Below are positions 22,301 through 31,809 of a DNA stretch of 64,000 nt, in pieces; within the stretch, counting starts at the first letter, position 1, and every line of letters begins with the position of its first letter. The notes beneath the pieces are model-generated. The model was not told the origin of the DNA and made no database searches. It saw only the letters and a list, made by a program, of their open reading frames with translations. The DNA comes from Atherix ibis. Lineage: Eukaryota > Arthropoda > Insecta > Diptera > Athericidae. Both the position numbers and the translations under genes were made by a program. The stretch spans positions 35,256,811 to 35,320,810 of the forward strand of contig OY282605.1 of the NCBI GenBank assembly GCA_958298945.1, read 5' to 3'.

Positions 22301-23992
22301 ATACGTGTTGTGTTGATACATAGTCCATTATACGCTTAGATTAAAGAATACCTGGATAGGCCCGTACGTCAGATTTTCGTATATGTTGACGCAATTTTTT
22401 AGCTAAATTATTGTAAAAGCGGCGAGAAATCATAACGCTTGCATACTTTTGTGTAGATTTTTTTATGTAAACATGACACCCACTAACATCTAGTTATCGC
22501 AAAGAAATTTATTGAATTCCAAAAGCATAATTTATATTCATTTTAATTTACTTATTACAAACAAAAATACAATTTAAAGACAACGACAGACAATTTTTAT
22601 TTTTTGTACAATCTTTTGATATGAAATGGAATCAAGCGACTCAATTTTGTAGACTTTCGGACAGTTTTAAAACAAGCCATTCTCCATGAAAGTGGTAGCA
22701 TACGGAAATGCTTGCATACTTTTTTTGTTTTTAATGTTTTTATTTTGGCACAACGGAAATGTGAATGAAAGTGTGATTTTTAATAGGAAGTTTTTATTTA
22801 AGAATATGAAGTCTTCTATAAAGAGTTTTTAGTTATTCAACGGAATAAGAAAGCTGGGAATTTATTTTTTTCGGTAAGTTGACATCTTTATGTTTACTAC
22901 AGATATTAACAAAAATTTAGTTTATAATGTGTTTAATTGGCTTTTAATGATTTATTTGGTTCAAAAAGTCGTTAAAAAGTAAAATGTTCGTTATTAATTA
23001 AATGTAAACAAATGTGATGTTGACAGTTCAATGTTTACCAGATGTGTAAGAAAATTTAAGGGAATATTTTCTTATCTCTTGTGTAATTACGGAATACAAA
23101 TGTGATTGCAACTGATAATTTATTTTATTCATATTAACGCAATCATTTATTTTAAATCACCCATTGCTATAATTTTTCAGTCCCACTGATTGACGCCGTT
23201 TCTGTTATTTTACATGTGCGTGCTTTCTAACGAATGTATTTTCGAAAAAATTTAGACAGAATTTTTATGTACAGGCCTATTCAGTTCTTCTACAATATAA
23301 TCTAAGGTTATACGAATTCATTTCTGAAAGTTATTGTAGTTGGTTACAGTAAGTGTTAGCAAAATTTATGGTTAACTCCTTTAACAAAATTTGAGGTTAA
23401 CTCTTTTAACAAAATTTGAGGTTAACTCCTTTTGATGATGTGTTAATCAATTCTTTTAAAATTAATAAATAAAATAATAACAAATTAATTATAAAATAGA
23501 TAATTTTCTAAATAATAATAATTTCTTGAATCTATAATATTTTGTTCATTTCTTAATTTACGGAGATGGATAAATCAAAAGCAGATTACATGCGAGAACA
23601 CAAAGGTAACATAAACGCGAGGAAAAATTGAAAACTGGAGTAGAGCCGAAAAAAAATTAGTTCTAAATACAAAAATGTGAAATCACTTCAATCCGTACCC
23701 GACTTTAATATCACGATTACCGAGGTTAGATGTTACATATCATTGGCGACTACTGTAAGATTCGCTTTGTCTTATGGAAATTTTTGTTTGTCTTATGGAA
23801 ACTTACCCCACGTTGAAGGGCTCTTCGATACTGTTCATAGCTTTCACCAGTCCTACCAACGAGTTCCTTATAATTTCTCCTAAAGGCACGGAAATTCGAA
23901 AGAAATCGTTGATCTATAAATGTTTCTTGGCATTCAACAAAAATGTCTGACAATAAAACTATCGATAGTACAAAACCACACACGAACTTCAT
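10386..23992 (-). CDS. Secreted phospholipase B1-like GDSL lipase, full-length splice form (exons 1, 2 and cassette A)
   Basis: This is a membrane-associated-phospholipase-B1-type enzyme that hydrolyses acyl esters of phospholipids. Exons: 23992-23807 (62 codons, signal peptide of about 21 residues), 21541-21207 (LRPGDIDIIGGMGDSLMAGD; GDSL serine block), 11335-10879 (RFNVADTASMSQDMPY; oxyanion block INFQIGPNDIC), 10803-10677 (DCFHLSQLGYAR; catalytic Asp and His) and 10573-10386 (NAMWNALFEPIGG, CPTDDNPYIITR, stop). Donors are GTAAGT, GTGAGT, GTATGC and GTTAGT; acceptors are TTGCAG, GGGCAG, TTTAAG and ATATAG. Phases 0, 2, 0 and 1 agree across every junction. The product is about 420 residues with one catalytic domain, as expected for insects. 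The two large introns (about 2.3 and 9.9 kb) hold transposons and an OTU pseudogene. Exons 1 and 2 may also serve cassette B at 7322-8234. Confidence 0.88.
11336..11924. other. Intron sequence, nothing recognised
   Basis: AT-rich part of the long intron upstream of cassette A. No RNA gene, transposase or repeat was recognised. Confidence 0.4.
11925..12080 (-). pseudogene. Small Tc1/mariner transposase relic
   Basis: On the minus strand about 90 bases resemble the stretch between NKQNCRIW and HPQRVTVW of the NKQNCRIW-type transposases, including HPQRVTVWC. The rest is unrecognisable. Confidence 0.5.
12130..12477 (-). pseudogene. C-terminal piece of a different mariner transposase
   Basis: The minus-strand frame at 12509-12315 contains HPPYSPDLSPCDYFLFPKLK, the conserved catalytic-Asp block of mariner transposases, and runs on to KGAFYDDI. 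It does not belong to the MDQRI-type copies. A possible terminal region starts near 12130 (GTGTGTCCCAAAAACAAC). Confidence 0.65.
12478..12625 (+). mobile_element. Right end of an MDQRI-type mariner
   Basis: The sequence encodes the transposase C-terminus (DWKKRWYKCIISGG) and then the 3' untranslated tail with the right terminal repeat GCGATACTTTTTGAACAGAC. It abuts the oppositely oriented mariner fragment at 12130-12477, so one has broken the other. Confidence 0.75.
12690..13380. repeat. Two diverged copies of an unidentified repeat, possibly retroelement-derived
   Basis: Related blocks sit near 12750-12810 and 13200-13265, sharing forms of GGAGCAACGCC and GACATGCCGGGATTGTCGAA. The DNA is less AT-rich than its surroundings. 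Between them a plus-strand frame reads roughly MQRCAGH and later RGRPC, reminiscent of the RWAGHVVRM...RGRP tail of some non-LTR endonuclease/reverse transcriptases. That resemblance is weak and the family is unassigned. Confidence 0.35.
13381..14160. other. AT-rich intron sequence, nothing recognised
   Basis: Low-complexity A/T DNA. I saw no frames, hairpins or repeats worth reporting. Confidence 0.4.
14161..15535 (-). mobile_element. Mauritiana-like mariner with a triplicated internal segment
   Basis: The minus-strand frame 15478-14831 reads FVPEKEHMREALFFCFNLKK, ESHRMLMEAY, WVPHELNVRQMERR and HRIVTGDEKWIF, the N-terminal half of a mauritiana-type mariner including the first catalytic Asp. 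The next segment (CVWWNQQVIIYYEMLKPGE) is present three times as a 111-bp direct repeat. The sequence then skips the second and third catalytic Asp blocks and resumes at DEWFASKEKEFFWRG, after a stop. A TIR-like end TATACCAGAAGTATAAGC (reverse complement) lies near 15515-15535; the other end was not found. It is non-autonomous. Confidence 0.8.
14471..14803. repeat. Three tandem 111-bp repeats inside the mariner
   Basis: Repeats start at 14471, 14582 and 14693, exactly 111 bp (37 codons) apart, so the transposase reading frame stays open through the array. The units differ by only a few bases, so the amplification is recent relative to the decay of neighbouring elements. Confidence 0.9.
15536..15784. 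other. AT-rich intron sequence
   Basis: No features recognised between two transposase relics. Confidence 0.4.
15785..16200 (-). pseudogene. Tc1/mariner transposase relic with internal deletion
   Basis: The minus strand begins with ERYTKEQCVFIVEQYFKN (the N-terminal helix-turn-helix) and passes directly into SKIIFGDEAHFHLDG, NQQNCRIWDSENP, HPQRVTVWYGFRAGG, then IIEPFFFANGSW. About 130 residues of the N-terminal half are missing. The catalytic-domain part is one of the better preserved copies of the NKQNCRIW-type family, but stops remain. Confidence 0.75.
16201..16674. other. AT-rich intron sequence
   Basis: No features recognised. Some of it may be untranslated flank of the mariner relic to the left. 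Confidence 0.35.
16675..17085 (+). pseudogene. Non-LTR retrotransposon reverse transcriptase fragment
   Basis: The frame at 16679-17026 contains AGVPQGRILALILYNIYTHD and TYADDTAILTPF: RT blocks around the invariant PQG and the catalytic (F/Y)xDD box. The linkage and wording match Jockey-type LINEs. A full ORF2 would be several times longer; only the palm region survives. Confidence 0.8.
17115..17838 (-). pseudogene. Tc1/mariner transposase relic, internally deleted but long
   Basis: From the Met at 17838 the minus strand reads MERYTQEQRLQIIQFYYQNN and FRALLQR. It then jumps to NKQNCRFWYEENP, IVWCGFWCNGIIGPYFF, GDTVTVNGERYRSM, FQQDGATCHTV, LLREKFGDLIISRN and CDLTPLDYF. This is the most complete copy of the family. 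It lacks roughly residues 35-160, including the first catalytic Asp; the second Asp (QQDGA) and the CDLTPLDYF block remain. A few stops are present. Confidence 0.8.
17870..18464. other. Intron sequence, nothing recognised
   Basis: No coding or repeat signal identified. 18150-18280 is less AT-rich than its surroundings, but I recognise nothing in it. Confidence 0.35.
18465..18590. repeat. Two-copy imperfect tandem repeat of about 63 bp
   Basis: The block CTTCAGTGTA...TGTATTGGCA...CAGTATATTAAA occurs twice in direct orientation with modest divergence. Confidence 0.6.
18835..20690. pseudogene. Scrambled OTU-domain (OTUD5-like) peptidase pseudogene in inverted and tandem modules
   Basis: The right arm (about 20075-20680, plus) encodes QVHGNSEMHDVVRQQTMGIY, FISEDMYSYVTRKL, NHIESQAIYEIY and EPLRLS, clearly the OTU cysteine-peptidase fold nearest OTUD5. 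The left arm (about 19430-18835) is the same sequence inverted (HVHGNPEMHDVVRQQTMN, then DANDKHYDTP). Between them are three direct repeats about 262 bp apart (starting near 19427, 19689 and 19955) covering the region before and around the active site. The first two are followed by a short inverted piece of the downstream part. The expected catalytic DGxCLF reads DGAGLF or DGAGFF in the first two modules, so the nucleophile Cys is Gly; the third is degraded there. Frameshifts and stops are common. It lies inside the long phospholipase intron. Confidence 0.8.
20691..21206. other. AT-rich intron sequence
   Basis: Nothing recognised between the OTU pseudogene and the GDSL exon. Confidence 0.4.
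21207..21541 (-). CDS. Catalytic-serine (GDSL) exon of the phospholipase locus
   Basis: This 335-nt exon is listed separately because it is the only copy of the nucleophile block in the locus. It encodes KVQKPFPNSTSFFCDI, PTSVHKLRPGDID, GGMGDSLMAGDGSMALS and YGYSVGDALSTERAS. The Ser of GDSL is the catalytic nucleophile. It is bounded by TTGCAG and GTGAGT and ends in phase 2 with AG, which completes an Arg codon with the first A of either downstream cassette. Confidence 0.9.
21548..22327. other. Intron with pyrimidine-rich stretches and a short duplication
   Basis: No coding signal. A 35-bp block (TCGAAATTTCAAATTTTTCG and neighbours) is duplicated at about 21765-21830. CT-rich runs lie at 21715-21730, 21830-21845 and 21985-22015. 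Confidence 0.4.
22335..23307 (-). mobile_element. CTTAGATTA-family transposon copy E, reversed
   Basis: A 973-bp element in reverse orientation, flanked by the exact 7-bp direct repeat TTATACG at 22328-22334 and 23308-23314. The ends are CTTAGATTAAAGAATACC and TATAATCTAAGG. The interior shares GTAGACTTTCGG, TCTCCATGAAAGTGG and TGACGCCGTTTCTG (reverse-complement forms) with copies A, B, D and F. It is shorter than B, so it has an internal deletion. No coding capacity. Confidence 0.85.
23355..23440. repeat. Three tandem copies of a 27-bp unit
   Basis: The unit AACAAAATTTGAGGTTAACTC plus a short T-rich tail repeats three times in direct orientation. Confidence 0.8.
23441..23806. other. Proximal part of phospholipase intron 1
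   Basis: Immediately downstream of exon 1 on the minus strand. It has a small direct repeat of CTTATGGAAA (23774-23800) next to the splice donor. Nothing else recognised. Confidence 0.4.
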
Positions 23993-24839
23993 AGTTGAAA
24001 GTTTTTTTTTTTTATTTAACTGTTAAAAAAAATTTATCAAATAAAAAAAAATTTAAAAATAATTAATAATTATTATTGTAATTTGTCTTTTATCAAATGT
24101 GATTTTTTTGATAATATTTTTCTAACTTATTAAATAATTATAATTTTAATGTGATGATGTTGTTATAACGATGGGATTAAATTCGATTTTATTCAATAAC
24201 ACTTGTGCACTTCATCAAGGTTCAACATTATTTCCTCATTATTTAGTATTAAATGCAGTTATCCTCGACTAATGCAATTTTCTGCTTATGCCTACCTTTT
24301 TTAATTATCTTTATTTAAATAGTTTTGGCTTTTTTACACAATAATAAATAAATTTTTAAAAAAAATTTATTGTTTATAATGACATTGTAGCAGATCCATT
24401 TTAGTGCAACCGTCATTTCTCAAATTACATATTAATTAATTATAACAAAAAAAATTTTTTAAAGGACATCAACATGACATTAATTATTTATAAAAATGTT
24501 TTTATGTTATTTATAAATATTTTATAATATTATATAATTTGGACAAAAATTTTAATGTTAATTTTTTTATTTTTTTCTAGAAACTTTTATTGATTTTTTT
24601 CTTTTCTAACTGATTATTCATTTTGCGCTTTGGAAAGTACAATTTTTTTATTTAATAGTGGTAGATTATCTAAAATATTTTAAGTAATATTTGTTAAGTT
24701 TATAGTTTACCATTTAATATTATAGATTGTTTAAGTACAAAAAAAAAATACGCAAATTGGGTGCTGATTTTTCGAAAAAAAAAAATTTTCAGTGGTGAAG
24801 TAAATTTCTTGATCGGTGGATATATCAGCCAAATATAGG
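23993..24839. other. Phospholipase 5' flank
   Basis: Upstream of the phospholipase start codon. A leader and promoter are expected here, but low-complexity A/T sequence prevents a confident call. Confidence 0.35.
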
Positions 24840-25200
24840 GCTCTGGAAACCCACAAGTGACTGTGAAGAAGCCATTCTATCATTGAAAATAATGTTTAGT
24901 GTACATTTTGGTCTGAACGTGTCATTTGGCTTGTATTTCTTTAAAAATGAAGAAGGGAAAATAATGACCCTTAATTCTTGGCAGAATAATTTTTTTTGCC
25001 CACACTTAAATATTTTAATCTGTATAATATTTTAATATGACAAATTTTGGCTTTATTGCGTGAAAAGTTCCCAGGACACGTTATTTCGAGATTTACTGAT
25101 GTAAATTGTCCTCTTAAATCGTGTAATTTGATAATGTTGGTTTTTTTTTGGCGGTACAAAATCATGTTTATGCATATAATCTTTAAATTTTAAAGATTTT
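24840..25200 (+). pseudogene. Tc1/mariner transposase relic
   Basis: Degraded plus-strand frames show FGLNVSFGLYFFKNEEG and, after a break, LLREKFPGHVISRFTDVN and SCNLIML. These correspond to the GGIIGPYFF, LLREKFPGHVISRFGDVNW and SCDLTPLDFF blocks of the NKQNCRIW-type family. Confidence 0.75.
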
Positions 25201-27430
25201 AAAAATCAACATCCTTTAAGGAATGGCCGTAAATATGACGAACAATTCAATAAAAATCATCTTAAAATAATTGAGTCCTCTAAGAACTTTTAACATAGTT
25301 TTTTATATAGTTTTATATTTTATATATAATGGCATAATTTAAGCAATATAATGAAATAAAATATTGAAATTTTAAATATTTTGACTAAGCTTTACTGTCC
25401 AAAGTGCATATTGGATAAATATTATATTTTTTTTAAATGAACATGAATATTTCCATGTATGTTCCAATACTATGAACATTTTTCCACAAATAATAAATAA
25501 TTTTTAAAAAAATATCAACAATTAAAAAATATAATAAAAAGATTTTTTTTTTAAAAACTAAGTCTTGTGCACTAATTAATTATTATTATTTACGTTACTA
25601 TTAACAGAAATAATACTGAAACATTATTTCACTAAAGAAAACATCTAAAAATATTATAGAATTTTTTGAAATATAAAATATTGTAATAAAATTAATTTTT
25701 AAATAATTCAATATAAAAAAAAAAACAAAATAAAATAAATTTAATTTAAACAAAAATTTAATAAAAATAAAAATTAATAAGCACTCATTTTAACTAAAAT
25801 CTTATATTGATTTGTGGGTGTCACATTATTTATTATTAAATCAGGTGTAAATTAATTTAAAATGTGTTTTATAAAAAGAAAAATTCACAATAAATTATTA
25901 CAACAACAACAAAAAACACAAAAGTTATTTTAAAAAATTAACACGTTTGGAAGCTTTTGTAAATTTTTAAAATAAACTCAAACTGTTTTTTTTTTAAATT
26001 TTAAAAAGGGAACATTTTTCTAAAAATATTTTTGTTTTGTAGTTTTTTAAAGGCACCATACATAAAATTATATTAAATATTATCAAAGTATTAATAATTA
26101 GCAATAAAACCAACTATTTAATGATAATAAAATTAATGATGACAAGAAATTCCACCACTCAATTGTACACTTAAACTGTGACTGACTAAGTAGCTGTTAT
26201 TGGGCTAGCATTCAGATTCAGGTAAACACAGTATCTTAGGTGGGATGGCATAATCATGATAATTTCTTGATAACATTGAGATATTAATCACATTTTCAAC
26301 AGATCATAATTTAAGCATAAACACTATAGGAAATAGCGTAAGACAAGCTTTCAAGAATACGCGTTTATCCACGATCATCGCACATAGTCTAAAACTAACA
26401 ACAAAAGAAAACTACTTAAATTAAATCATCACTTAATATACGAGTATATAAATATTTTTGTAAATATTCATAAAAAATGGAGCAAATTGTTTTCAAGGAA
26501 ATATTTTATTATATTTTTTTATAGAAAATTCTAAAATTTAAAAAAAATTAAAAATCTAAGTTTAAATGCAAACCAAACCATTCACGGTGATGCAAAGTAA
26601 TGACCGCACGTACTCGTAATGCACCACAAACGAAGAAATCCGCTACAAACCCAGAAATCCGCTTAAGATTTTCTGCTGGTTAAAAGGTGAGACGTTGACG
26701 CGCATTTATTAATCTACCTGTTCACCTTCAAGGCTGTTCCCGACCGTCTTCAAGGCTCTATTCAAATTTCATTGCTCTCGGCATTTCTTAGCTAAATTTG
26801 TTAATTGTCTTTGGCACTGACGATTCAAATTTTGTATATAAAAAATATTTACACATATTTTTTCATAATTAGTCTTTTAATTTTTACTTCTTACTATTTT
26901 ATTAAATAATATTATTTTTATTATTGTATTATTATCTACCATCAGTCAAATATACTTATTATACTTGAGTTTTATGTGAAATATTCTGATTGCATAGCAT
27001 TGATAATGTTGAAGGAGAATGTTTATATAATATTTTTTTTTTTAAAAATATACAAAGTTAGAAAAATACACGTTTTATCAACATTAATAAAAATTCTCAA
27101 AATAATATGAATATTTTTAATGTTTTTTGTTATTTTATTACCTTTTAATGTTAATATCAAATTTTTACGTGTTCTTTTTTTATTCTCTCTCAAATCTTAT
27201 CACAATAAATATTATTTAATGCAATTTAAAAAGAAAAAAACAAAAACAAAAATAAATACAAGTTTAAATTGTTTATAAAAACTTTTCCAGTTGTTAAATA
27301 AAAATATTTTAATAGGTAGGCCATCTGTTGGTGTTTTTTTTCAACTTTTAAGACATCTGTCAAAATACACATTTCATAATTTTTTAATTTTTTTGTTTAT
27401 AACTGTCATGTGGAAAGTAGTATAATTTTA
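25201..27430. other. Long AT-rich intergenic stretch
   Basis: No gene, RNA or transposon end identified. A less AT-rich patch at about 26570-26770 (CCGCACGTACTCG, CCGACCGTCTTCAAGGC) has no recognisable coding content and may be a regulatory region or an old repeat. Confidence 0.35.
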
Positions 27431-27434
27431 GTTA

Positions 27435-28790
27435 TGGAGTCATTAACAATGGGAACAACGCATTTTAATTATCCAAACTTACTATGAAAACGGATGCTCC
27501 GGAAAAATGGCATTTCGAACTATTCGTGACCATTTCGAAGTGAATTATTTTTAATATCGACGGCGAGGCTAACAAACAAAATTGTCGAATCTGTAGCGCA
27601 GAAAACTCTGATATGATCCCTAAAAAAATCTCTATTTGGTGCCTGGTTTCCAGCAAGGAGGACACTTCTGAGTGTAGATCCGTACCGTATGATCGATACC
27701 AGAAGTGGCCTACCGATCTTGGTGAACCCACGGTCCTGAGCTGGTCTAGCACTGACAGAAAATTACAAGTTTCTTCACTGTAGCTCTTTAAGTGAAGAAG
27801 ACTCACCAGTTACTCTTGAATCTAGAATAAACTGGTACCACGTGGGTCGGGAGCTCACAGTGGTTCGTTCGGCGTGCACGGCCAAGCTGAGGAAGCTTTA
27901 GCTGAAACGTGGGTGGCTGTAGTTATCACATACATTGCAGATACAGTCTATGGACTGGATATAAGGGATGGCAGGTGCTATCACTGCAAATTATATGTGT
28001 GTGGAGTATTGAGGGAACAGTCTGCTGGTTAAGGGCGCTTACCGCATGAATTAACGGAAGATTGAATGTTTGCCTGCGTCATGCACGGGGCACGAAAGAT
28101 GGTTGAAAAGAAGAAGAGTATGAAGAAGATGAAGAAAAGATGATAAAAAAAGGAACCTGAAAGAATGTTCCATAAATAAAATGGCCCAAGAAAGAAATCA
28201 ATGAAAAATGTGTTAGATTGAAGCGAGCAGGGTATCGATTGAGAAGCGTGCAATTACCTAGATCTAGTCAGCTGAGCTAGCGAAATCAATCACTTAAGAG
28301 TTCTGTTTGCGTATAGATTGGGCGTATCTCAATCCTTATGGTCTCGTAGGCGGCCCGTGTTTTTGTGTCTAACCTTAGGTATGACACGTTAGATAGCATT
28401 ACACAATGTTTGGTGCTGTTTATGGGCTGGTGGAATCATTGGGCCGTTATTCTTCACAAATAATCGTGAATAGGCCATTAACGAACTTTTTGTGGACGAA
28501 ATTGAATAAATTGAATGTAAATGAGTTTCGGTTTCCACAAGATGGCGCTACAAGCCATACAATACATCGAAACATAGGTTTCTTGAACACTAAATTCGGT
28601 GATCGTGTAAGTTTACGAAACGATGATGTAAATAGACCACCAAGCTAATTGACACCGACGGACTTTTTTGTTTCAGGATATTTAAAAACAACATTCGACT
28701 AGAAATTGAGGTCGTTGATCCAATTTTAGTGGGGGAAAAGTCATCGAAAATTTCGGCGTTCGGATGCCGAAATTCAGATCTACAAGCTGA
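27435..28790 (+). pseudogene. Tc1/mariner transposase relic split by about 680 bp of unrelated DNA
   Basis: N-terminal IIQTYYENGCSGKMAFRTIR jumps to EANKQNCRICSAEN and ISIW (to about 27650). The sequence resumes at 28395 with AGGIIGPLFFTNN, FRFPQDGATSHTIH and LNTKFGDRVSLRNDDVNRPP, all NKQNCRIW-type motifs. The intervening 27655-28330 is less AT-rich and has no recognised coding content; it looks like an inserted sequence of unknown type. The first half also lacks the usual 35-160 segment. Confidence 0.7.
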
Positions 28791-30319
28791 GTGGTGGTAG
28801 TCATATAAATAATATTCTTTTTATACATAATTGTAATAGATTCAGCTTTTTTTTTACTTTCAAAAAGAAACCAACAGATGGCTCATCATCCTTTATTACG
28901 TAATTTTTATCAACAACCAAAAAAACAATTTTAAATAATTGAAAATTTATACTTATAAAGTAATAAAAAAATAAATTATTATTATTATACTAAATTTTTA
29001 TAAATTTGTTTGAATAAAGAATACACAAATTATATTACCGGTTTAATAGGGCACTTATAAGTGCTCAATTAAAGGCAATCAGATTTTGTTAAGTTGTTAC
29101 AAAAATCCTTCTTGTTTTAATTTAAAACATTTTCGAAAATAAATATTTTAGATTTTAAACAATACATTTTGATTATTTTTTAAATATCACAATATTATTT
29201 AATATAAAACGTTGAAGTAAGAACAAAAATAATTGTTTAGATCACAAATTTTATGAAACTCTTCGGAGAATAATTTTTTTAATAATTTTTTAGTTCATTT
29301 TATAAAAAAAAATTTTGTTTATAGATTATTCAATTGTATTGTATTATTTTTTAATAATAATATATAAAAAAAAATTATAACTCAATAAAATTAAGTTTGA
29401 AAAAATTTCGCACTCTTTAAATTTAAATTATTTTATTTTATTTAAATCAATAAATGACTTTTTTTTCTTATTTAAGCTTTTCACAAAACACGTAAAATAC
29501 ATAAAATTTTTCTTTGATTTATTAAAAAACTATATTAGAAATACAAAAAATATTAAAATTATTTTTAAAAATTTTAATCACCAATCAATTATTTGAAGTT
29601 TTAAATTGCAAGTACCTTCAACGACTCAAGATATGAATGCTATTGCAGTTGCGATAAACCATAATTTCTGGATTATTAACATTTGTTAAGTAGTTATAAT
29701 ATTAAATAAATACAAAAAGAATTAAAAAAATGTATTCTATCTAATTGATTCTATTATTATTATTTAAAGATCTTAATAAAAAACGATGTGTCATTCACCT
29801 TATTAGGTGCGATATTCATTATTATTATTATGGATAATCAAGTACACTCCAAGAAAATTAAATTTTTCACTCGTACATGGATAATTCTATTCAATAAATA
29901 TATATTTATTTAATTCATTATTAATGGTTAATATTAATCATATAATAGGTTTATTTGTGCTAAAAATTTTTTGCATACAATTAAAAGGAATTAATTCACA
30001 TTTAACATAAAGACTATAAAATGCTTTGAGTTCAATAACTTTTTTTCCAAAATAAATTAAGAACAAATATTTCTGATAAAATTTATCAATTGAATAAAAA
30101 ATTTTAATAACTAATAGAACTATTCAATTGTAATGAAAATATTTTTTTTTACATAAATTTTGCAATTGAATAAGAAAAATTTACAGAATATACACAAAAA
30201 AAAAAAAAAAAACAATTAAAGAGCTATCCAATTTGTGCTTTGAAAACTAAAGTTAAAGAAAATACACTTAAAATTTATATTCTAATAACATTATTATTTT
30301 AAGTATATTGCCTTAATCT
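28791..30319. other. Very AT-rich intergenic stretch
   Basis: Homopolymer-rich A/T DNA with no features recognised. Confidence 0.4.
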
Positions 30320-30324
30320 TGTTG

Positions 30325-30455
30325 TTATATTCGATTTTTTTGTTGCGTTATGTTGATAATCATGTCTCTCAATTATGCCGACAAGTTCGGCCATTTTGAA
30401 TGTTCAGTTAATTTTTGACAGCTGCTTTGCTTGCACGTGTTTTGGCTCGTAGGTT
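30325..30455 (+). mobile_element. 5' end of an MDQRI-type mariner
   Basis: Matches the untranslated leader of the copies at 8655 and 59857 (GCCGACAAGTTCGGCCATTT, GACAGCTGCTTTGCTTGCAC) and stops just before the start codon, where another transposase relic begins. Confidence 0.75.
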
Positions 30456-30660
30456 TTGGTTCAAGATAGGTTTTAGTAACTTTGATGATGTTAATTGGCC
30501 TTCCAAAAATTACGATTTTATATCATTGGACTTTTTCTTATAAGGCTATACAAAATTCTTAAAATTAAGAGCATTTAAAAACTAATATCCAGCAAATTAT
30601 GGCCGAATTGTATACCGAAATGTGCAAAAAAGCCATTAATAACTAGCTTAGAAGGAACGA
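30456..30660 (+). pseudogene. Tc1/mariner transposase relic (C-terminal)
   Basis: Reads DDVNWPSKNYDFISLDFFL and then, after stops, sequence resembling IRRVIAEIQPEMC. NKQNCRIW-type family, fused to the mariner leader on its left. Confidence 0.65.
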
Positions 30661-31802
30661 TTCCTGCAAGATGTCTTATTGTAGCTATTTGATAATAACA
30701 AAATAAAAATATATGAGATAAAATTTTTAAGAAAATCTAAATTTAAAGTTTATTTTATTTGACTTTACTATTAGAAGCATAAATAGGATAACCTTTTATT
30801 TACATTAACAATCCATTCATTTGGCGTCTTAAAAGTTTCTGATCGATCGGATTGATTGTGTTCAGTTTCTCGGTAAGTTTTTTGCCTTCTATTATTTTTA
30901 AGCCCTCACTAAACAGTTGTGCTTAAAATCTGCGCATATATATTTTTTTTTAATTTAAAGATCCAAAATGGGATATGAAAAAGGTCAAAATTTGATATGC
31001 AAAAGTTTGTAAGTAGAGAGCGGTTCGTAAGTCGAGGTACTACTGTATTTACATACTTATGCACATATTAATAAAATTCTGATTTTTTTTATATTTCACA
31101 GTGTCATTTTAGTTAAGCTAATATTACGAATTCTCCTTGAAATTATGTACATTCATAAAACTAAATATTAGTTCTTCTTATTAAAATTAAAATAATATAT
31201 TGCATCAACATTGATGCATTTGCACATTCATAAAACTCTGTACGATTTCAGTGCACTTCTTCTATTGCAGTGGACTCTTTGTATTTTACTATAAAATTAT
31301 GGCACTTTAATAAAATATGGAAATATTTTCGCACAAATTTCATGTTGGTTCAGAACAATTAGTGAAGCTATTATATTCATTTGTCAAAGGATGGTTATTA
31401 ATTGAACACTATTATTATACTATTTCAGATAAATTAATTGTCGACAATATATTGTATAATATTTATTAAAAAAATAAAATCCACTGGCCATTGATTAAAA
31501 TATTAACTTATGGTAATAAAAAATCTAAAATCGAATACTTCATTTTTTTTGTTTGCTTAAATAAATTTAATAAAAATTCAAATAAAAACAGATAAAATAT
31601 TTTTACTTCCGGTACAGATTTTTTGCACACTTGAATCCATTATAAAAGAAAAACTGGTTGATGGTCTGACCTTGAGAGCATCAACGCAAGTTTTTTTGTT
31701 TTTCAATTTATTATGTTTTCTTGCATATTATTGCAACAATCAAAACTTAATTAAATTCATATAATATAGTAATACAGGTACGCAGCTGTTCTGGGTTTGA
31801 GA
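30661..31802. other. Intergenic; possible pogo-like terminal repeat near 31018-31048
   Basis: The reverse complement of 31028-31046 is GTAGTACCTCGACTTACGA, which resembles ends of pogo/Tigger-type elements. The matching second end was not located. The rest is AT-rich with nothing recognised. Confidence 0.3.
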
Positions 31803-31809
31803 CCAGGTT

